From NCBI GenBank assembly GCA_007922225.1, contig ML679961.1, forward strand, positions 5,067,702-5,131,701: a stretch of 64,000 nt of DNA. Reading direction: 5' to 3'. This DNA comes from Emydura subglobosa (lineage: Eukaryota > Chordata > Testudines > Chelidae). The notes under the pieces were generated by a model. The model had not been told where the DNA came from, did not search any database, and worked only from the letters and a program-made list of their open reading frames with translations. The translations under genes were made by a program, and so were the position numbers. Of the stretch, positions 23,106 through 35,377 are shown piece after piece (positions within the stretch are counted from its first letter, which is position 1; every line of letters starts with the position of its first letter).

Positions 23106-25139
23106 TCTTTCAGCACTATGCAGCGTACATTCCCCCTGCCCGCTGAGCGCGAGTATGAATAGCAGGGTAGATGGTGAGGCGCTGCTTAGGGGAGCCAAGA
23201 GATGCCTGACCCTACACAATGCATACCCTACACAACTCTCCGCTTACCCTGTAATGCTGTTTCTGGCATGGCCTCCCTGTTGATGGCGCCATTCCCCCTA
23301 CAGGGAAAGACTCCAGAAGCAGGTAAAGGCAGCCTTTTTCTGCCACCTCCACGGCCATGTATAGCTGCACGCTGCAGCATGGACCCAGCCTGTCACTACC
23401 CATCCCCTCAACACTGCTGAAAGTGGTGCATAGTGTAGACAGAGCTTGCTGATGTGTGCTAAGACTACAGGGACACTTTGCGTGCAGCCAGCTAGCATGA
23501 GAGAGATTCACCCCTCAGCTTGCCACAAACCAAATTGTTGGCAAAATGTGTAATGAATTGTGTTAGTCAAATATATACACACACACTCTAAACATGGGTA
23601 GAGAAGTGATTTATAATAAACATAAAAATAGGACAATGTAAAGGAATTGTGCTTTTGTATGTGTCCCTTCTGATGCAGCAGTCCAGAATTTCGCTGGAGA
23701 ACTTCAGGGCTGCATAAACCAGGAAACTTGGCTTGTGTGTGTTACCTTATAAAACTCTGGTCTGCATAAATCACAGGGAGAAACAGAAGGTCATGGGGGA
23801 ATTGTTAACTTCAGATGCACCACCTCCCACAAAACAAGCTAGCAAGAAAAAACCCAAGACCATAAAAAACCAGACCAGTAAGAGGATAACTGTAGGAGCC
23901 AATGGGATTAACAGTAAAGAACAGATGAGACAAGTAGACAAAAATCTTTTAGGGTAGGCACCATGTATTAGTTTAGGCTACTTGTGATTTCTGGATAAAA
24001 TGTTTTAGGGTTTAAAATGGATATGTGGGCAGATAAGGTAAGTGAATGAGCATCAAGTTACAGAACAGGGTATAAGAGACAGTGATTGACAAGAGTGGAG
24101 AAAATACGGGGGAAGAACAGAGACCAGAGATTTGAGAAAAAGTCACCCTGTCCCCAGGAGAGGTAATGTGATTAATTATTTTTCTTGCTTGATCTGTTCT
24201 TGCATGTCTATGTAAATCATAGGTGGGATGTGCATAGTCTTAAAACGTACAAAGTAAAGGCTACAAGGAATTGTTTAAACCTAAATTGGTGTGGATCTCC
24301 TTTGTCACCCAACAAAAAGTTTGTGTAGACAAGCCATGAGCTCCTTAAAAGGGAGGGGCTGTCTGCTCTGCATCAGCCATGCAAATCCAGTTGTACCCGT
24401 CACAAGAGATGAAATTTTATTCTGTTGTCCTTGGTCAAAGCTTCTTTGCACCGATAATGATACAGTTCACTGTTGTCGTGTGTAGGAATGGAGTTGTGTT
24501 CCTTTAAGTAGTTTGTGAGCCCTCTAAAGGTGCTCAAAGCCACTGGAAGCCTGTCAAAGCAGCCGTATGGGTGTGCCGGGCATGGCTACAGACGTGTGTA
24601 TTTACTAATCAGGGCTATTGGGACACAGCTGTGCCAGTCTGGTTGTTTCATTTTTATTTTTGACTGTTAAGCTTTGCACCAGGTAAGTGGGGTGCTCTGC
24701 ACCAGCAGGGGCTGCATTTTGGGGTTCCGGTATGTATTTATGTTGCAATTAGATGTTGGTGGGTTCTCCCCTGTGCCCATGCAGAGCCCCCAGACTTTCA
24801 CCAGGAAAGAGCTGTGCCTTCCAGGCGCAGTCCGGAGCCCAATGTTAAAACCCATTTTGGGCCCAGTTCTGCAAGAGTCTGACTGCTGCCTGTGGGGTGC
24901 TGAGCTTTCAACTCCTGTCAGCTTCCTTGGTTGGTAGGTGGGAGCCAAATCCAGCAGGAAAAGAGGTGACCACTACCGGGGTCCCTTGTGGCTGGTATCA
25001 GACCAAAAGGGCCTCCCTAGAGGCATTTGAATGTCTAGCCTCCTCGGTCTGCCGGCCACAGAATCAGTGGGCTGTCTTGCTGGTAGCTGTCATCAGGAGA
25101 AGCACAGGCCCTGAGTAAAACAGCCTACAGCTCACCAAG
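23106..25139. other. non-genic interval with a MITE arm
   Basis: No gene was recognised. A segment at about 24860-24925 (GCCCAGTTCTGCAAGAGTC then GGGGTGCTGAGC) resembles one arm of a palindromic MITE. A short CA run lies near 23575. Confidence 0.45.
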
Positions 25140-26750
25140 CTGATGAAAGCCACTATCCTGTCCCGACTGGCAACAGCCAAGGAGCTGGATCGTTACTGGG
25201 TTTGGTGGATCCTGGGCTCTACCTAAGGGACGTAAGGACTTTGGTGGAGATGCTTAAGAGCCCAGTCACCAACACGAAGAGGGTGATCTTGGGAAGAGCT
25301 CCTGCGGGTTCTTCTCTCCAGGGTCAGGGAATGGGTAGATAGGGCCTGGGAGGAATGGCGGGATGAAGCTGTCCCCCTTACAGAAAATTATCCCCAGGCT
25401 CTGTGGATTCCTGGGCATGGCCAAGCCCCTGGGCAAAGAAGGGAGTAGCTTCTCAGGACATCAGAGCAGCAGGAATGTGTGCCCAAGGAAACAAGGACAT
25501 ACTCCTGTACCACAGCCAGCCCAACGGCACGGGGCGGGGAAGAGGAGAACAAGCTGACACTCGCGTGCAGGAAGAAGGAAGACACAGGAGAGGGCGAACG
25601 ACGGTGAGAGACGGCAGAATGGCCTCCACACAAGAATGGAGATGTTGGTGGGCTTCACCAGGCTGAGAGCAGAACAGTGGCAGGAAATCCCTTTGACCCG
25701 TTGCGTGTGGGACAACCAGAACCACAGCAGAGGAGCAGATAGCAAACTGGCCCACTGACGGGGGTTTTGTGGAGTTTGAACACCAACAAGACTTGCTGTA
25801 TCGGATAGTAAAGTCCAGCCCCTGCCCTGCGGGAAGGATGCACTGGGTAAGCAGGAGAAGCTGCTTATGTACCATAGAAAGGCTACGGGAGGGTCAGTCT
25901 CAGGGTACTGGCACATCTCACCCTCCCCTGAGGGCCTCCTGTGAGCACTAGTTCTGATACCTCGTTTTGGCTCCTTCCAGCTTCAGGCCGGGCCTTTTAG
26001 AGCCCAGAGCGGATGTTTCAGAGGCCAGGCTACGAAGGTCACATGGGAGCATGCCTCAGTTTACCTAGACGACACAGTCTGCTGTAGCAGAGACTAGGAA
26101 AGACACTTGAAGACACGTTTGCCCGTCTGGACTTCTCCAGAGGTCGAAGAGAATCAGAGGAAAGGAAAGGTCAGCTATTTCCCATACGTGCAGGTGAAGG
26201 AGGGATGGCAGACTTTGGATGATAAGGCACTGAACCCAGTGACCAACAACCGACTTGGTTCTTCTGGGGGCTTGCTAGGTACCACAGGAAACTCACGCTC
26301 CTGTTTGTTACATTAGCTGCCCTCCCACAGGCTGGCTGAGCGATTGGATCCCGGGACATTTTGGATGGGAGCAGCACGCCAAGGCAGTTACCCGGGATGT
26401 CACCAGAGAATTTGTTCTCCAAAGCCGAGTTTCAGACTTGGGGGGTGGGTCAGGCCGCTTCCAGGAAGTGGCTGGGGAGGAATAGCCAGGGAGAAGGCCG
26501 ATGCCGTTAGAAGACCCTCTAGCAGTCATGTGGGCTGCAGATTTTATATCCTAGGTCAGCACTGCCATTCTGCTCCTCAACACATACCCTTCAAAAGGCA
26601 GGACCGTGAAGGACCCTGGCACTTGTCTAACATGCTGGCCCCTCCCCCGACTGTCACAGCCCTTCTCGGGACACCTCCCCTGGGAAGCTGGGGCTGGGCA
26701 GTCTGCAGAGAACATTCCCCCTGCTGAGGGGAGACCTCCGGGGAGGTGAA
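25140..26750 (+). mobile_element. degenerate Ty3/Gypsy-type pol remnant
   Basis: A plus-strand frame near 26040-26340 aligns in order with Gypsy reverse transcriptase. YLDD (26062-26073) is the catalytic box. KVSYFPYVQVKEGW corresponds to the usual K-x-YLGY-x-V segment, and a FFWGLARYHRKL stretch in a shifted frame matches the usual FLGL-x-GYYRRF. Stops and frameshifts interrupt it. The flanks at about 25140-26000 and 26350-26750 share the higher GC content and may be other parts of the same element, but I could not assign domains there. No LTRs were identified. Confidence 0.5.
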
Positions 26751-28816
26751 TTAACTATTTGAACCCTGAGGGCAGGGAAAGGGCCCATGCGGGTCCAGGG
26801 AGAAGCAGCAGCTCCACTCTAAGGAGGCTGGGCTGTCTGAGCACAGGGTGCTGAGGAGAGGGAAATCCCCCCTGAAAGCAGGGCTCCAGGCACACGCGCT
26901 AAAGGGCTAGTAAAAATCTCTACAAAGTCCTTGCAGTGGGACTGGCAGAAGCAAGCCAGCCTCTGGGCCATTTTGTTCTAGCCAGAGGTGCCCTGAGCCC
27001 TCAGGGCCCTTTGTGCAACAGGCATTTCTGAGCGGAGGGGATTTCGTGGGGTGAGGCGCTGATGAGCCTCAAGAAAACCAATACCTCTTAACCGTGCGAG
27101 TCTAAAGCAAAGGCTCAGTGGACTTTCGCAAAGGGACAGAGCAGGTCCAGAGATGCACAGGTCAGCAGAACTATTCTCTGGATCCGCTCCAAGTTTTTTC
27201 CATGCTTCTAATATTTCCCACTGGACACCTCCCCTCCGGACCCAATTTCCTCTGAGCAGGGGCCCACACGCCCTGCTTTGATATCCCTTTAGCCTGAGGT
27301 CAACAAGGGACACCTGGTGCAATCAGTCAGCATTCCTCACCTTGCAGCTACCTGGCGTGTCTCCATAGGTCCTCTGAGCTAGTCGGGGCAGTAGAAGAGC
27401 CCTGCATCCCCACATGAGGCTGTGGATACTCTGTAACAGAAAGTTATAACCACTTCAGTTGTACGTTAGCTTTCCCCAGGGCGTATTTCATCCCAGCGCG
27501 CAAATCCCTTGCGAACGGAAATGTTTAACTTCCAGTACCACAAGTTATCACTCCTTTAGGGATCTGCGCTTAAAATAGCTCAGTTACCTTCTGCCAATTG
27601 ATCCAGGTTAAAAAAAAACCACCCCAGGTTATTTGTATACCCATGCTGATGGAATTAAATTTAATCACAGGCATTCAGACACAGCTCACTGCTTTGCTTT
27701 TGCTATCTCGCTTCTTATTCAGTGGCTGTATTCTTGCATTAAAATATACACACATACACACAATTGGCTGCAGAGACTGGAGCTGTCCAGTAACCAAAAG
27801 GTATCTCACGCTAGTGGCTTAATCAGACAGTGCTGATTATGGCATGGAAACAATGGTTCCTTGGAGTGGAAGGGAGGGATGGCATACAAGACGTAGTTCA
27901 CATTTAATTAAACAGTGATGAATGGGACAAAAATGTATCAAGGTAACGTGTGGCCATAAGCCTTAAAACCCTGGCGACGGCAGTCTCGTGACTCCACTTC
28001 CCACCTCCAAAAACTGCAGCTCTCACTTTTGCCTTGCTATTTCGCAAACAAATAGCACACCAAAGATCATTCATATAAGGCTGACGTGCCAGAAAGAATG
28101 AGTATCTTGCACATTATCAGCAGGAAAAAAAGCAAATCCTTGTTAAGTTACAGAGAAATATTAATGCATAACCCTCTTGCTGGTAAACTTGCCCCTGTTG
28201 CATTATTGTAATGAGCCCCGGGGAATTATTTAAAGTAACACAATCATTCCAAGTTTATTTCCCTGAATAAAATCGAAACCCACCAGAACATCTCTATTCT
28301 TCTTCATAATGCAGGGGGAAACAATTAAGTTTCACTAGCTACTCACTGCAGCCACTCAGTATTATTTTTATTACTGGGAAAGATTTGTGCATGTTGTTTG
28401 CAAAGGTAGTTCTGCAGTAGGGATGTGTTTGACTGCACTCTGCTGGCCAAGGGGGCTGAGTGAAAAAACAGCAGCTGGGCTTGACTTGTAGTTTCTCATC
28501 CTGGATCCACACTTCAATTGAATAATCACTGAATGCGAATTCTCTCATTGTTCCCTTTTTCACTAGGTTAAAGAGAAATTTGTCTTGAGATCACATTTCT
28601 CACTGAACATTTTTTTAATCCACTATTCTTACCAGAAAAACCTAAGATTAGAACATTATTTTTCCTCAGTTTATTTGCTTGGTGCATACGGCAGCACAGT
28701 ATGTCTGGTCTGTTTCTCTGTTCCCTTGGTGCAGTTAGCTAGGTTCTGATCCTGTGATCATCTCTGCCCAGGAAGCAGCACAAGCCCCTGCTCTGCCCAC
28801 ATGGAGATCAGAGCTG
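26751..28816. other. non-genic interval
   Basis: GC-richer up to about 27350, then AT-rich. No gene, LINE frame or tRNA was seen. The minus-strand frame at 26978-27322 has no recognisable domain. Confidence 0.5.
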
Positions 28817-29031
28817 TCATAGAAGATGAGGGTTGGAAAGGATCACAGGAGGTCATCTAGTCCAATCCCCTGCTCAAAGCAGGACTCACCCCCCAACTAA
28901 ATCAGCCCAGCCAGGGATTTGTCAAGCTGGCTCTTAAAAACCTCTAAGGAAGGAGATTCCGCCACTCCCTAGGTAACCCATTCCAGTGCTTCACCACCCT
29001 CCTAGTGACAAAGTTTTTCCTAACATCCTGG
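28817..29031 (-). mobile_element. CR1 LINE 3' end
   Basis: GTCATAGAAGATGAGGGTTG, then GTCATCTAGTCCAATCCCC, CTGCTCAAAGCAGGACTCACC and AAGTTTTTCCTAACATCC form a well-preserved reverse-complement CR1 terminus, a close inverse match of the CR1 3' end at 34190-34340. It stops abruptly at about 29031. Confidence 0.9.
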
Positions 29032-29039
29032 ATGAGGAG

Positions 29040-29470
29040 TGAGGGAGCATAGAAGTAATGGGAAGCTGGTTCAGCTGTGCAGGACCAGGTGGGGCCTGTA
29101 TAAAGCCAGGTAGCTGATAATAGATGGAGGCTGCTGGGAAAGGCTGCAGGAAGGAAGGCAGCCATCACTCCCTGGGCAGAAGAAAGAGAGTTATGGAACC
29201 GGTAGTCCTAGAGAGCGGGGAGGCCAGGAAGAGTAGATAGCATCCAGGGAAGGAACAGGGAGACAGAGCCCAGAGCTGCTGATCTGAGGGTCCCTAGACT
29301 GGAACCTATCATAGAGGGTGGGCCAAGGTTCTCCTATTAGCCACTGAGAGAGAGGCACCATGGAATAGGGAGAGGGAAGACAGCTTAGGACTGCTACAGG
29401 GAAGGGACTTTGCTACGTTGATGGGGGGGAGGGTACTGAATGACCTGTCTGGAGTCACCTGGCCAGGCTC
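29040..29470 (+). mobile_element. LTR-like sequence with TATA box (candidate)
   Basis: GGAAGCTGGTTCAGCTG leads to TATAAA at 29099-29104, followed by a purine-rich, GGAAGG/GAGAGAG-rich stretch. This is the layout of several turtle LTR elements. No TG..CA ends or target duplication could be defined. Confidence 0.3.
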
Positions 29471-29487
29471 AGGGTTACAAAGGCTAT

Positions 29488-29630
29488 GTCCAAGATTTTC
29501 AGAAGTGACCAGTGATTTTGCAGGACCAGCTTGAGAAACTTGAAAGGAACCTGATTTTTCAGAAAGTCCTGAGCCCTTGTCCTCTCCAAACCAGACTCTT
29601 TGGATGTCTCAAGCCAAAAATGAGGGACCA
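29488..29630. mobile_element. palindromic MITE
   Basis: CAGCTTGAGAAACTTGAAAGG pairs with the inverted copy of GACTCTTTGGATGTCTCAAGC, inside outer arms of AAGTGACCAGTGATTTTG and CAAAAATGAGGGACC type. It belongs to the TTTTCAGAAAGTGCTGAG class of sauropsid palindromes and is followed immediately by a MIR. Confidence 0.6.
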
Positions 29631-29640
29631 AATCATTCCT

Positions 29641-29845
29641 TCCCTGTGCCTCATGTTCCCTATCTGTGTAGTGAGGGTGATCCTAGAACCATAGAAACAT
29701 AAGACTGGAAGGGACCTGGAGAGGTTTTCTAGTCCAGTCCCCTGCACTCAAAGCAGGGCTGCGTATTATCTAATGCTACTAATCTCCTTTGTAAAGTGCT
29801 TGGAGATCTAAAAATGCTTTATGAGAGCTATAGATTATTATTAAT
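29641..29845 (+). mobile_element. MIR SINE 3' part, split by a CR1 fragment
   Basis: CCTGTGCCTCATGTTCCC then TATCTGTGTAGTGAGGGTGAT (29641-29683) is the MIR core and downstream segment. After a CR1 insert, TTTGTAAAGTGCTTGGAGATC then GATTATTATTAATG (about 29772-29845) is its 3' tail. The order is intact across the insert. Confidence 0.75.
29684..29771 (-). mobile_element. CR1 3' fragment nested in MIR
   Basis: TAGAACCATAGAAACATAAG, then GACTGGAAGGGACCTGGAG and CAGTCCCCTGCACTCAAAGC is an 88-bp reverse-complement CR1 terminus lying inside a MIR, so the CR1 is younger than the MIR. Confidence 0.8.
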
Positions 29846-30613
29846 GTTGCACCATCCCATGTTACAGGCCAATAGGGAATTAGTAACATTTGTCACTTGT
29901 AACATCAACAGAGTCACCAACATGCTGCGATTAATGAAAGCAGGGGAAGAGAGTTTAGAAAAGACATTAAAAGCCCGTGAAAGATCCATTAGTTGCCAAT
30001 TGTTCTGGGATAATTTCCTCCTTAGTAGCTAGTCTATTGATTAGAAACTTGCTCCATCCTTTTTGTCCAAGAATATACTTTGGAATGAGACTTCTCGGGC
30101 AGCACACCAGCCTCTGAAATCCTTTCTTAACATAGGCAGAACATCTAGCTCCTCCCACTTCTGCAGGTAATGCAGGACTAGATTCAATACAAGAATCTGG
30201 CTGGGTTCCGGTCACAGTGGGGCAAAATTAGTCCATGGAGTTACACCGGGAATGGAGTGGTGCTAACTTTGCCTAGACCTCAGCCATTGGATTACCCCAA
30301 CAATGCGTCATCTGCCTGGAACAGAGAAATGAGGTTCAAGCAGAAAGAATATATTCAATTATTTTTGTTTGGCTCCGCATCATTGGTCTTATGGTCATAT
30401 TTAGTAAAACTAGGCTTGGTTGGGATGATAAAACTAACGCTAAAAAAAAAAAATCCCATCAGGATCCCATCATCTCTCATAACTTGCAACCAGTTTCTGG
30501 TAACAATCAGTTATTTTTCTCCTGGTGACTTGAGTCCAAGACCAGGTGTTTGAAATGGTTTGACAGTAACTAGAAGGAGCTTTCTCTGCTGAAGTTCGCT
30601 CTCATTTATATGG

Positions 30614-30722
30614 AGGGTGACCAGATGTCCCGATTTTATAGGGATGGTCTCGATATTTCTTATATAGGCACCTATTACCTCCCACTCCCATCCCGATGTT
30701 TCACACTTGCTATCTGGTCACT
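30614..30722. mobile_element. MITE with terminal inverted repeats and 10-bp direct flanks
   Basis: GTGACCAGAT (30617-30626) and its inverse ATCTGGTCAC (30712-30721) mark the ends. The unit is flanked by perfect direct repeats ATTTATATGG at 30604-30613 and 30723-30732. The interior GTCCCGATTTTATAGGG and ATCCCGATG is also roughly palindromic. A 9-10-bp duplication would suit Mutator-like transposition, whereas 8 bp would suit hAT. Confidence 0.8.
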
Positions 30723-30732
30723 ATTTATATGG

Positions 30733-32224
30733 TTAAAAACTGAAGTGACTGAGTGGAACTACCCCACGGCTGAATTTGGCAAAGTTATTCTACAGTGAAG
30801 CTAATGGGCTGGCACCCACTGAGAGCAGAGTTGAAGTTAAATAAGACTGGATGTTATTCTAAGAGAGATGCTGTCGTTCAAATAGGAGTAAATAAGCTCG
30901 TCTTTAAAACATTTCAGTTAAGCACACATTCATTTCAAAAGAAGCTGTCACTTGTGGTGGGCATTTAAGTCACGGGACCAATGATAGCTAAAAGACTGAC
31001 TGCACTGGTTTCATCGAAACTTCTGTCTGACTCCTTTGCTGAAGCATTTCCAGGGCTTGTGATGAAAGCAAAAACAGCAAAGGCTCACTTGAACCCTGAA
31101 TCAATCCTCTGAGGAAATTAATGTTTCCTTGGGCTGGGGTGGGCTGGGGGGTTACAGGCAATTTTTGGAAGAAGCATGGATTGGAGAACCAGTGGGACAT
31201 GTGCAAGATCTGCTTTTTCACCCACTAGTTAACGGGCTCGATAATATTCACCTAGGCATGAGGGAAGAATAATTGCCTCCACTGTAGATGGGGAGCTGTG
31301 GCCCATGTTATTCAGGAGGTCAGACTAAACACACTTTAGCCGCTCCATTCAGACATTTAGGAGACTCACCCATATGTCACCACCATTTTTTCCCTTAAAT
31401 CATCCCTCCTACTAGTTTCCACCTGGACTCACTCCTCTGCATTTTACTCAGTTTATAAACCAACAGTGTTCCAGTAGACTTCATCAAGAGAGCCTTAAAC
31501 AGAGAAGAAACCATGTTGATTACCAGGAGAATAAAGGCAGTCGATTTATCATTCAAGAAAACATCTTGAACCGTTTTTTTTTTTTCAATTTTTTAAAATC
31601 ACAAACTAATCAAAGGCAGACATACACAGAGACACAAAATCTTGAAAAAACCCACAAGAAGAGAGAGGTGCAAGATGGCAGATAATCAGACACAGAAAAC
31701 CAGGTCCAAAACAACATTATTTAGCTTCAAAGATCAATATAATCCTTTACAAACGAGGTCTTTGTCTGATTGCTGTTCTTTTCTATGAATCACAACTACC
31801 GAGCATGATATCTGAGACATATCTCCTGTTATTACACTTGTGTGCTGCTACCTGCTGAGAGCTATCATTTAGAGAGGATTCTGTTAAGTTGGGTGTACAC
31901 CCTTCTGCAAGAGACTGGTTTAAAACCTAGGGCAAACTCCTGCTCTCTTGAGCCCAGGAGGTGCCGTTATTTCGCTGGCGGCGCACTGACTAAAAGCAGG
32001 AGTGGGATTTGCACTTCCAGCAGCTTCCACTCTGTTTTGATGGCATTCTGAGCATCACAGAACTCTCCACCTCTACATGGACTAGCCTGGGCTCTCCAGC
32101 ACTGCTCTGTACTTCACAGGTCTCTGCCACTCGACCTAAAGGGGAAACTCCATTCGCTCATAGCAATAGTAGGCAGTTATCCACTAGAGGACAGGTTGCT
32201 AGAAAGTTGCATTACAGTAGTGCC
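30733..32224. other. non-genic interval with a CR1 remnant
   Basis: No gene was seen. At about 31297-31332, GTGGCCCATGTTATTCAGG then AGGTCAGACTAAACA looks like a short sense CR1 3' remnant. A poly-T run is at about 31576-31587. Confidence 0.45.
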
Positions 32225-32445
32225 TAGAGCCTTCAGTGACAGTCAGGGCCTCATTGTGCTATGCACTATAAATGTGCATAATAAGTGAAATTCCCTGTGC
32301 TATGTAGCTTAAATAAGTAGAAAAGAGAACGGAGGTGAGGTGTGCATATAACAGATCAGTGACAGAGCTTGGAACAGAACCCAACTCTCCTGAAGCTGAG
32401 GGGAGCACCTGATCCACTGAACCATGCTGCCTCTCTCTAAAAAGA
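32225..32445 (-). mobile_element. MIR-type SINE
   Basis: On the plus strand the 3'-tail-like TAGAGCCTTCAGTGACAGTC and GCTATGCACTATAAATG come first, followed by AGTGACAGAGCTTGGAACAG, AACCCAACTCTCCTGAAGC and CCACTGAACCATGCTGCCTC. This is the reverse complement of a MIR with its tRNA-like head at the right. Confidence 0.75.
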
Positions 32446-32924
32446 GCTTCAGTATGTGGGCAATAAATAAATACCACAACCAGCCTAGGACGGTGACCTT
32501 CAGCAACCCACCTCCCAAACTCAACAGTCACATCGCAGAAGCTCAACAGCCTGAGCAAGCAGATGTCATTAGCAATATCCGGTGGGGTACGATAGAGCAG
32601 TGCGGGGTTAGGGTCCCGTAAAAGGGAATGCCCTATCTTCTGTCTTTGGAAGACTGAATTCAGTCTATCGGGATGTGGGTGGGCACAGGCCCGCCCACAG
32701 TGAAAAGCCCCTCCCTCAACCTGAGGGGAGGAGCTACTAGACCTGGACTCAACTAAACACAGGGGACAACAAATGAAAAAACAGGAATAGGCGTGAAGGT
32801 CAAAGGGTCAAAAGTAGGCAACTTGACGGGGACACCAAGCAGAGAGCCTCGGACACTGCTCCTCAAAGGTGTCTAAGGAGCCAGTGGACGCGGCCCAGAG
32901 AAACTCTGAATGGGGGAAGCAGCC

Positions 32925-34378
32925 CAGTGACAGATGATGTGGAAAAAGCTGAAGTACTCAATGTTTTTTTTGCCTCTGTCTTCACAGACAAGGTCAGCTC
33001 CCAGACTACTGCACCGGGCAGCACAGAATGGGGAGGTGGTGATCAGCCCTCAGTGCTGAAAGAACAGGTTCAGCACTATTTAGAAAAGCTGGACATGCAC
33101 AAATCCATGTGGCTGGATGCAATTCATCCGAGGGTGCTGAGGGAGTTGACTGACGTGATTGCAGAACCATTGGCCATTATCTCTGAAAACTCGTGGCGAT
33201 TGCGGGGAGGTATCCCGGACAATTGGAAAAAGGCAAATCTAGTGCCCAACTTCAAAAAAGGGAGGGAGGAGGATCCAGGGAACTACAGGCCGGTCAGCCT
33301 CACCTCAGTCCCCAGAAAAATCATGGAATCAAGGAATCCATTTCGAGGCACTTGGAAGAGAGGAAGGTGATCAGGAACAGTCAATACAGATTCACCAAGG
33401 GCAAGTCATGACTGACCAACCTGATTGCCTTCTATGAAGAGATGACTGGCTCTGTGGATGTGGGGAAAGCGGTGGACATGATACACCTTGACTTTGGCAA
33501 AGCTATTGATACGTTCTCCCATGGTATTTTTGCCAGCAAGTTAAAGACGTATGGTTTGGCTGAATGGACTATATGTGACTTAGCCAAATTGGAGGATTGG
33601 GCCAAATGAGAACAACAAGGACAAGTGCAGAGTCCTGCACTTTGGACGGAAGAATCCCATGTACTGCTACAGATTGGGAACCGACGGGCTAGACAGCAGT
33701 TCTGCAGAAAAGGACCTGGGGGTTACAGTGGACAAGAAACTGGATATGTCAGTAGTGTGCCCTGGTTGCCAAGAAGACTAATGGCATATTGGGCTGCATT
33801 AGTAGAAGCATTGCCAGCAGATCGCGGAAAGTGATTATTCCCCTCTAGTCGGCACCAGTTAGTCCACATCTGGAGTTTTGTGTCCCATTTTGGGCCCCTC
33901 ACTACAAAAAGGACGTGAACAAATTGAGAGAGTCCAGAGGAGGGCAACAAAAATGACTAGGGGGCTGGAGCACAGGACTTATGAGGAGAGGCTGAGGGAA
34001 CTGGGCTTGTTTAGTCTGCAGAAGAGAAGAATGAGGGGGGGGATTTGATAGCGGCTTTCAACTACCTGAAAGGGGGTTCCAGGGAGGATGGAGCTAGGCT
34101 GTTCTCGGTGGTGGCAGATGACAGAACAAGGACCAACAGTCTCAAGTTGCAGTGGGGGAGGTCTAGGTTGGACATTAGGAAAAACCTTTTCACTAGGAGG
34201 GTGGTGAAGCACTGGAATGGGTTACCTAGGGAGGTGGTGGAATCTCCATCCTTAGAGGTTTTAAACTGCGGCTTGACAAAGGCCTGGCTGGGATGATATA
34301 GCTGAGGTTAGTCCTGCTCTGAGCAGGGGTTGGACTAGATGACCTCCTGAGGTCCCTTCCAACTCTATGATTCAATGA
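32925..34378 (+). mobile_element. CR1 LINE, ~1.45 kb, with RT fragments
   Basis: The plus-strand frame at 32927-33370 gives CR1 ORF2: VLNVFFASVFTDKVSS, a degenerate LDMHKSMWLDAIHPRVLREL, DNWKKANLVPNFKKG and GNYRPVSLTSVPRKIME. Downstream segments contain [16 protein letters not shown] and [18 protein letters not shown]. The stretch that should carry the FADDT catalytic box is deleted near 33560-33605. The 3' end at about 34340-34378 reads GATGACCTCCTGAGGTCCC then CTATGATTCAATGA. The 290 bp before 32925 (AGGCCCGCCCACAGTG..) may be an older neighbouring repeat that I did not identify. Confidence 0.9.
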
Positions 34379-34384
34379 CAGTGC

Positions 34385-34495
34385 CAAGCAACAGGGCAGG
34401 CTCTGTAGCTGAAGCTATAAAGAGTTTTGGCTCTGGAAGTCCCCCGTTCAATTCCCAGTGCTGGCCAAGGTGGCAGCTGGCACAGCAACTCCAGC
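34385..34495 (+). mobile_element. tRNA-derived SINE (candidate)
   Basis: CTCTGTAGCTGAAGCTATAA resembles an A-box region, and CGTTCAATTCCCAGTG about 30 nt later is a good B box. The following GCTGGCCAAGGTGGCAGCTG resembles the tail of the candidate at 12680. It sits just after a CR1 3' end. Confidence 0.6.
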
Positions 34496-35377
34496 CATCT
34501 TTCCTGCAATAACATGCCACACACTAGAAAGCTTCCTTACAAGTCTCCGATTACACAAACACGCTTTTTCTGGACTCATCCCCAGTGTACCAGCCTACCT
34601 GGGAAGGTGCCAGAGAGAGCTGGGATTGTCCTCAGGTGAGGGAATATGTTGATGCGTTTCATATTCGTTAATTAACCGTAACCCTTCCCTGCCCCTATGT
34701 CCCTTCTCCCAATAAAGTCCCCCTTTGGTACCTTTTTATTTCAGGGTGTGTCATTTCTTTGCTGGGGGTTGTGTTGATGTACTTTATTGTTTCTTGTGTA
34801 CTGGGTTTTATTTTTAAGAACTTTATACTTATTGTTTTTATATAAAATATAAACACAAAACAAAACATATAAATACATGCACAACCTGGAAATAGCACAT
34901 AAATAACAAAATTCAACATTCATTATTTGCAAAACCCAGAGGAAAAACCCAAAACCAACCAAACAAATAACCTTGGACTTCAGAGAGGTCATATAGGGCA
35001 TCAGTTATTAAAGTGAGTAAATAAATAGATAAATAAGTGGAACGTAACCTATGAGTATGGAGGATTAATATATACTAACCTGCAAAAGTATGCAATAATT
35101 TCATGTGTGACCAGACATCCTCACATTTTTTCCAAGCGTTTCTATTAGACAAAGTCATTTTTTTCCATTAACGCAGTAGCAGAAAGCTCTCGGAGCCAGT
35201 CTGCCTATGAGGGGAGATTTTCATTTTCTCAAAATAGCTCGTTTGGCCGCTAAAATAGTTGCTGCAATCCATTTCTAATACCAACTCATCCTGCACCCCT
35301 AAAATACAGAAGCTTGGAGAAGAAAAGACAGTGACACTTAACATTTTTGACAGAGCCCTGAATATGGTGCTCCAGAA

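Noticed and set aside
23560..24300. Possible LTR with TATAAGAG-like box near 24070
   Set aside because: No TG..CA ends, target duplication or ordered poly(A) signal could be found.
29040..29470. Promoter of a host gene suggested by TATAAA at 29099
   Set aside because: There is no downstream exon, and the sequence style fits an LTR or other retroelement leader better.
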